NCBI GenBank assembly: GCA_937967705.1
Contig: CALCJG010000320.1
Span: 1 to 9,700, forward strand
DNA length: 9,700 bases
Source of the DNA: an uncultured Spirochaetia bacterium
Lineage (GTDB): Bacteria; Spirochaetota; UBA4802; JAGODF01
Direction: 5' to 3'
In this document: positions 6,343-9,700 of the stretch, one piece after another
Layout of the letters: every line of letters begins with the position of its first letter
How positions within the stretch are numbered: position 1 is the stretch's first letter
The notes under the pieces: generated by a model
Seen by the model: the letters and a program-made list of their open reading frames with translations, nothing else
The model's database searches: none
What the model was told of the DNA's origin: nothing
Translations under genes and position numbers: made by a program

Positions 6343-8365
6343 CAACCTGATCCTTTTGCAGAAGCTGCTCACGGCCCTGATCCCGGTGCCGGTGTTCTAC
6401 CTCATTTACTTCCGGTATTTTACCTTCAAACCGGAATACATCAAGCATCTGGAATCCTTCCTCTATGGGGTGGCCCTGGCGCTTCTGATCATACTCGTCT
6501 CCCCCTTTCTCTACAGCTTTATCCCTTTTACCGGGAGCATATCCGAGGGATTCATCAAGGCCGCCTTCGTGGAAAAGGTGGGGGCCTTTCTGCTGATCTA
6601 CCTGATTCAGAAATACTATCCCAATTTCAGCGTCATGGAATCCATCATCTCCTCCATGATGCTGGGAATCGGGTTCTCCCTCGTGGAGAATCTCTTTTAC
6701 GCTCTCAATTACGGCTATTCCATCATCCTGATACGTCTGGTCGTGTCGGTACCCCTGCATCTGACGACCTGCGGTATCATCGGCTATTACCTCGGTCTGA
6801 GGAAGATATCGGTGTCCCGGTTTTTCCGGCTGCAGTATACGCTAAAAGCGCTGCTGCTTCCCATCCTTCTTCACGGCACCTTCGATGCCATCCTCCTCAA
6901 GGGGGGAACCGGCATCTATTTGGTGGGTCCCATGCTGATTCTTCTGGTCATCATCCTGGAGCTCATGAGCGCCAGGGCCCATACCATCTTCCCCCAGGAT
7001 ATTCTGGAGGCGATGAATCTCCGATTCGAGGACTGGCTGACCATAAACCGCCAGCCCCGCTATGACCGCTGGATCATGCGTTCCATGGGAACGCCCAACA
7101 CTGAAAAGATCCCCTTCTTCCAGCTGCAGAAGGGTCTGTTCCGCTGGTTTATCATACTCGTCTTTGCGGTGACCGCTGTGGTCCTCATGAAATACAAGGG
7201 AGATATCATTCAGTGGCTCAACCTCAGTCTGAAAAAACAGGAGGAGTTCTTCCTGATGGGGATGTATCCGGCCTCTATCAGCTTCATTCTTCTTCTGGTC
7301 GGGGCTATCAACCCCAAGTTCATCGAGGACAGCATTATCCGCATTCCCATCATCTGTGATGTCTCGGTGCGTCAGAAAGGGAGTACCATGGAGGAAACCT
7401 TCGTCACATACGACATTACCGGTGCCAACTGCATCCTTAAAACCTCCCTGGAGCTGGAGGTGAACAGCGAGGTGGAGGTGGTTTTCGAAACCCCCGGTTT
7501 CTCCTCGCCGAGGCTCAAGGGAATCGTCGTATGGGAGAATTTCACCAATCAGCATGCCACCATGGGTTCCATCGTCAAGCTTGTGGAAACCCCCTGGTCC
7601 TTTTACGCCTTCCTCTTCCGTTATTATCTTTTCCGCATCCGCAAGGGGCTGGCCTTCAATCTCAAACTGCCGGGCCATGAGGGGTCAAGGCGCCTGTTTA
7701 TGCGTCCCATCAGCACCATGCAGAAGGAGCGTTTTTTCAACAAGGGAACCATCATCTTCAACGAAGGGGACATGGGAACGGAGTTTTACCTGCTGAAGAA
7801 GGGCAAGGTGATGTTCTACAAGAAGAAGGGCAATGACGAAATCATCGTCATGGACACCATGGAGGCCGGGGAGATATTCGGGGAAATGACCATAGTGGGG
7901 AATCAGCCCCGGGCCGCTACGGCTGTCTGCCTCACCGACTGCATCCTGGCCGTTGCGGATATTCACAACCTCAATGCGTTGATTCGCAGCAATCCGGATT
8001 TCGCCCAATCCCTCATCAAACAATTGGCTGAACGCGTCCACATGTCCGAGAGCATACTCTCGGAGAACATCCGCAACCTGGAGAACGAGAAACGTCAGGC
8101 GGAACGGATATTCCATGTTTCCCTCATGCTGATTCTGATCGGCCTGGGCTACAATCCTGACAGGGAAAACATGACCCTCAAGCTGGATTTAAGGAAGATC
8201 TCCGAAGTGGTAAAGCATATGGACGACGACACCGCCTCGGAGATCATCAATCTCATGATCAAGAAGCAGCTCAATGTGGATTTCGGAGAGGGAGACATTC
8301 AGGAGAAGATCATCAATGTCGTTGATGAGCTTTATCAGAAATACAAACTGGATGTGAAGTTCTGA
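6329..8365 (+). CDS. Membrane protein: PrsW-like domain, PilZ-like domain, cyclic-nucleotide-binding domain, CRP-like tail
   Basis: A 678-residue fusion. Residues 1-215 are polytopic and resemble PrsW intramembrane proteases: AFVEKVGAF (79-87), GIGFSLVENLFYA (113-125, Glu120-Asn121), PLHLTTCGIIGYYLG (142-156, His144) and LLHGTFDA (180-187, His182). PrsW usually has a Glu-Glu pair where Glu82-Lys83 stands here, so activity is uncertain. Two more hydrophobic segments lie near 271-288 and 308-326. Residues about 335-425 look like a degenerate PilZ domain (YDITGANCIL, then GIVVWENF) without a clear RxxxR. Residues 460-575 are a cyclic-nucleotide-binding domain with an intact phosphate cassette, FGEMTIVGNQPRAAT (517-531, Glu519 and Arg528). 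A long helix follows, then a tail (about 615-662) resembling the CRP/FNR winged helix. The start overlaps the STAS gene by 14 bases and has a poor ribosome binding site, so coupling is likely. The cyclic-nucleotide domain is certain; the others are motif-level calls. Confidence 0.85.
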   Translation: MLSTDNLILLQKLLTALIPVPVFYLIYFRYFTFKPEYIKHLESFLYGVALALLIILVSPFLYSFIPFTGSISEGFIKAAFVEKVGAFLLIYLIQKYYPNFSVMESIISSMMLGIGFSLVENLFYALNYGYSIILIRLVVSVPLHLTTCGIIGYYLGLRKISVSRFFRLQYTLKALLLPILLHGTFDAILLKGGTGIYLVGPMLILLVIILELMSARAHTIFPQDILEAMNLRFEDWLTINRQPRYDRWIMRSMGTPNTEKIPFFQLQKGLFRWFIILVFAVTAVVLMKYKGDIIQWLNLSLKKQEEFFLMGMYPASISFILLLVGAINPKFIEDSIIRIPIICDVSVRQKGSTMEETFVTYDITGANCILKTSLELEVNSEVEVVFETPGFSSPRLKGIVVWENFTNQHATMGSIVKLVETPWSFYAFLFRYYLFRIRKGLAFNLKLPGHEGSRRLFMRPISTMQKERFFNKGTIIFNEGDMGTEFYLLKKGKVMFYKKKGNDEIIVMDTMEAGEIFGEMTIVGNQPRAATAVCLTDCILAVADIHNLNALIRSNPDFAQSLIKQLAERVHMSESILSENIRNLENEKRQAERIFHVSLMLILIGLGYNPDRENMTLKLDLRKISEVVKHMDDDTASEIINLMIKKQLNVDFGEGDIQEKIINVVDELYQKYKLDVKF

Positions 8366-8532
8366 ATATTGTCAGCCTCTGTTGCCGATTGTACCCGCCC
8401 GTCTTCATGAAGTGGAAAAATGCGAGAGATTGTGCTGCTATTAGGTCGATGGAACATGACTGATGAATAGAAAGAAAACGCCGGATCGTTGACCCGGCGA
8501 TTCTCATATTTATAAAACTCGTATTGTTGTTA
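8366..8532. other. Convergent intergenic region
   Basis: These 167 bases separate two genes that point at each other. Apart from the minus-strand terminator at 8471-8499, only a 10-base palindrome (CTTCATGAAG, 8403-8412) stands out, and no T-run follows it. No terminator for the plus-strand gene is evident and no coding frame here looks real. Confidence 0.6.
8471..8499 (-). terminator. Intrinsic terminator of the minus-strand surface-protein gene
   Basis: On the minus strand, CGCCGG (8499-8494) and CCGGCG (8484-8479) form a perfect 6-bp GC stem, extended inward by two more pairs after a mismatch. The run TTTTCTTT (8478-8471) follows directly. It lies 34 bases past the stop at 8533. The plus-strand side is followed by a mixed ATTCTCATATTT, so termination in that direction would be weak. 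Confidence 0.8.
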
Positions 8533-9700
8533 TCAGCCGTTTGCCTTCATCTTCCTTCTGTTCCATACAAAGAGACTGCCCAGAGCTATGGCTACCGTTG
8601 CAAAGAGAACGGCTACGGGAACCTTGTTCTTGGTTGCCTTGGCTATCAGATAAGCAGCCATCGGGGACCTGTTGGAATCCCCCACCTTTTTGAGTATAAC
8701 CTTTTTGATCTGGATATTGGCATCGCATCCGATCTCGGGTTTATACATGTCGTTGGTCCAGGTGAAATAGAGTGTGGTCGGTCCTGTCAGGTCGATTACG
8801 GTTTTTCCCTTCTGGAACTTGTTCTCATCAGCGGGAACGCTGATTTTAGCCGTGGCGTTGTCATCGGATTCCACCGTCACGTTGAAGGCCGTGTACTTGG
8901 GGGGAACCTTCCCGTAGTTTTTGGCCACCAGGGTCACTTCGTATTTGCCGGCTGCGATGTTGTTGAATTCAAAACCGATAGTCTGGTTGGCCCAGTAGGT
9001 CCTTACGGTGTTGTTGTCCCAGTACCAGGTTCCTTCCACGTAGGAGTACTGATGCGCTTTCCTCATCAATCTCTTCTTTGTTTTGAGCTGCTCCCCGTGA
9101 AACTTCAGGGCCACTCTCTTGATCTGAATGTTAGCGTCCCATTTCTTGTCAGGGGTATAGGAATCGTTGGTCCAGAGAATGTTGAAATCCGTATTGCCCG
9201 CAGGCAGGTAAACAAGGAGTTTGCCCCTGTTGTATCGGATATCGGAAGCCTTGATGTGAATGCCCCCGAGAGACTTGCCTGTGGTTTCGTTTCTAACTGT
9301 AAGGTTGAAGAACTTGTAATCCTCGGGAAGCTTGAAGCCGCTGTCGGCACCATTATAGTTCTTGGCTACCACGATCAGCTTGTACCAGCCGGCCTTGTCG
9401 TTGTTCCTCACCTGGAGATACAGGTTCTGATTGGCCCAGTAGGTGTGAATCCCCGACTGTTTATTACTGAAGCCGACTTTGTCCCGCAGGGCTTTGATTT
9501 TTGATTTGAGGGCTTTAAGTTCCTCTTTGAGGGCCTTCTCGTCTATCTTCTTGTCCTGTCCGGTTACCTTATCATCGTTTCCTTTGCCCTTGTCTTCGTT
9601 TTTCCCCTGATTGCCTTTGGCTTCCTTGATTTTCCCGTGAAGTTCTTTTATCTGGTTCAGAGCTGCCTGATATTCAGAATCCGCTACCAGAGAACCCTTG
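8533..9700 (-). CDS. Surface protein with two repeated beta-rich domains and a C-terminal membrane anchor (partial)
   Basis: The frame stays open to the right edge (first full codon at 9699), so 388 C-terminal residues are present and the N-terminus is missing. A GTG at 9411 is internal, because the repeat begins upstream of it. Counting from 9699, residues 1-73 are charged and helical, with heptad-like stretches (LNQIKELHGKI; EKALKEELKALKSKIKALRD) split by a Gly/Asn/Lys/Asp-rich linker. Residues 86-199 and 234-337 are two copies of one domain, each opening with TYWANQ and closing with WTNDxYxP...DANIQIK. This resembles calcium-dependent carbohydrate-binding modules, but the family is not certain. 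The end has a hydrophobic helix (359-379, KVPVAVLFATVAIALG...) and a basic tail, NRRKMKANG, suggesting a tail-anchored outward-facing protein. I do not recognise a named gene. Base composition appears lower in G+C than in the mqn genes. Confidence 0.85.
   Translation of the reverse strand, partial: KGSLVADSEYQAALNQIKELHGKIKEAKGNQGKNEDKGKGNDDKVTGQDKKIDEKALKEELKALKSKIKALRDKVGFSNKQSGIHTYWANQNLYLQVRNNDKAGWYKLIVVAKNYNGADSGFKLPEDYKFFNLTVRNETTGKSLGGIHIKASDIRYNRGKLLVYLPAGNTDFNILWTNDSYTPDKKWDANIQIKRVALKFHGEQLKTKKRLMRKAHQYSYVEGTWYWDNNTVRTYWANQTIGFEFNNIAAGKYEVTLVAKNYGKVPPKYTAFNVTVESDDNATAKISVPADENKFQKGKTVIDLTGPTTLYFTWTNDMYKPEIGCDANIQIKKVILKKVGDSNRSPMAAYLIAKATKNKVPVAVLFATVAIALGSLFVWNRRKMKANG
8689..9000 (-). 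repeat. Coding repeat, domain copy 2
   Basis: Encodes residues 234-337. Matching blocks are TYWANQ, YEVTLVAKNY, FNVTV, WTNDMYKP and DANIQIK, in the same order as in copy 1. Copies 1 and 2 are joined by a basic stretch (about 205-213, KTKKRLMRK) and a Trp/Tyr-rich segment. Confidence 0.75.
9103..9444 (-). repeat. Coding repeat, domain copy 1
   Basis: Encodes residues 86-199 of the partial surface protein. It shares with the second copy TYWANQ at the start, a WYKLIVVAKNY strand, FNLTV, WTNDSYTP and DANIQIK. It is a diverged domain duplication visible at protein level, not a recent DNA repeat. Confidence 0.75.

Noticed and set aside
6842..7678. Minus-strand open frame of 278 codons
   Set aside because: It is antisense to the membrane fusion protein. 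The plus strand carries the PrsW-like and PilZ-like motifs here.
8403..8412. CTTCATGAAG palindrome in the convergent gap
   Set aside because: Only 10 bases, with no T-run or second site; it may be chance.
8479..8499. The GC hairpin as a terminator for the plus-strand membrane-protein gene
   Set aside because: It is over 110 bases past that stop and is not followed by a T-run on the plus strand; the T-run is on the minus-strand side.
8524..9504. Plus-strand open frame of 326 codons
   Set aside because: It is antisense to the duplicated-domain surface protein, whose repeats, membrane anchor and terminator show that the minus strand is the coding one.

Overview
The window looks like a chromosomal segment of a diderm, menaquinone-using bacterium with moderately high G+C. 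It has a lipoprotein with a lipobox, the futalosine (Mqn) route to menaquinone with separate UbiD/UbiX/UbiA-type late enzymes, and tightly packed genes. This fits groups such as Desulfobacterota or Spirochaetota, but the sequence alone does not settle the phylum. There is no rRNA, tRNA, CRISPR array or transposase gene.

Layout. (1) Bases 1-153, minus strand: the first 51 codons of a lipoprotein that runs off the left edge; its last visible residues resemble the entry to an NlpC/P60 domain. (2) Bases 154-404: a divergent intergenic region with two tandem copies of a palindromic element, one near-perfect and one decayed, and a possible promoter/operator for the operon to the right. (3) Bases 405-5965, plus strand: six genes in one run, pyrE-mqnL-mqnP-mqnM-mqnE-mqnA. 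After a 68-base gap behind pyrE, the five menaquinone genes overlap or lie within 3 bases of each other. (4) Bases 5966-6045: a short gap with a TTGACA promoter candidate carrying a palindrome in its spacer. (5) Bases 6046-8365, plus strand: a two-gene overlapping unit, a STAS anti-sigma-factor antagonist and a 678-residue membrane protein. (6) Bases 8366-8532: a convergent gap with a clear intrinsic terminator for the minus strand. (7) Bases 8533-9700, minus strand: the C-terminal 388 residues of a surface protein with a charged helical region, two copies of a beta-rich domain and a C-terminal membrane anchor; its start lies beyond the right edge.

How the genes work together. MqnA dehydrates chorismate and MqnE joins the product to SAM to make aminofutalosine. 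The middle enzymes (MqnB, MqnC, MqnD) are not in the window. MqnP, MqnL and MqnM then prenylate and decarboxylate the naphthoate; MqnM makes the prenylated FMN that MqnL needs. PyrE supplies pyrimidine nucleotides and has no direct step in the pathway.

The most unusual locus is 6046-8365. A PrsW-like intramembrane protease domain appears to be fused to a degenerate PilZ-like domain, a well-preserved cyclic-nucleotide-binding domain and a C-terminal tail resembling the CRP/FNR winged helix. It is translated from an overlap with a STAS protein whose family controls anti-sigma factors. This would be a membrane-tethered, cyclic-nucleotide-responsive regulator coupled to partner switching. The domain calls come from reading motifs by eye, and the system-level role is inference.
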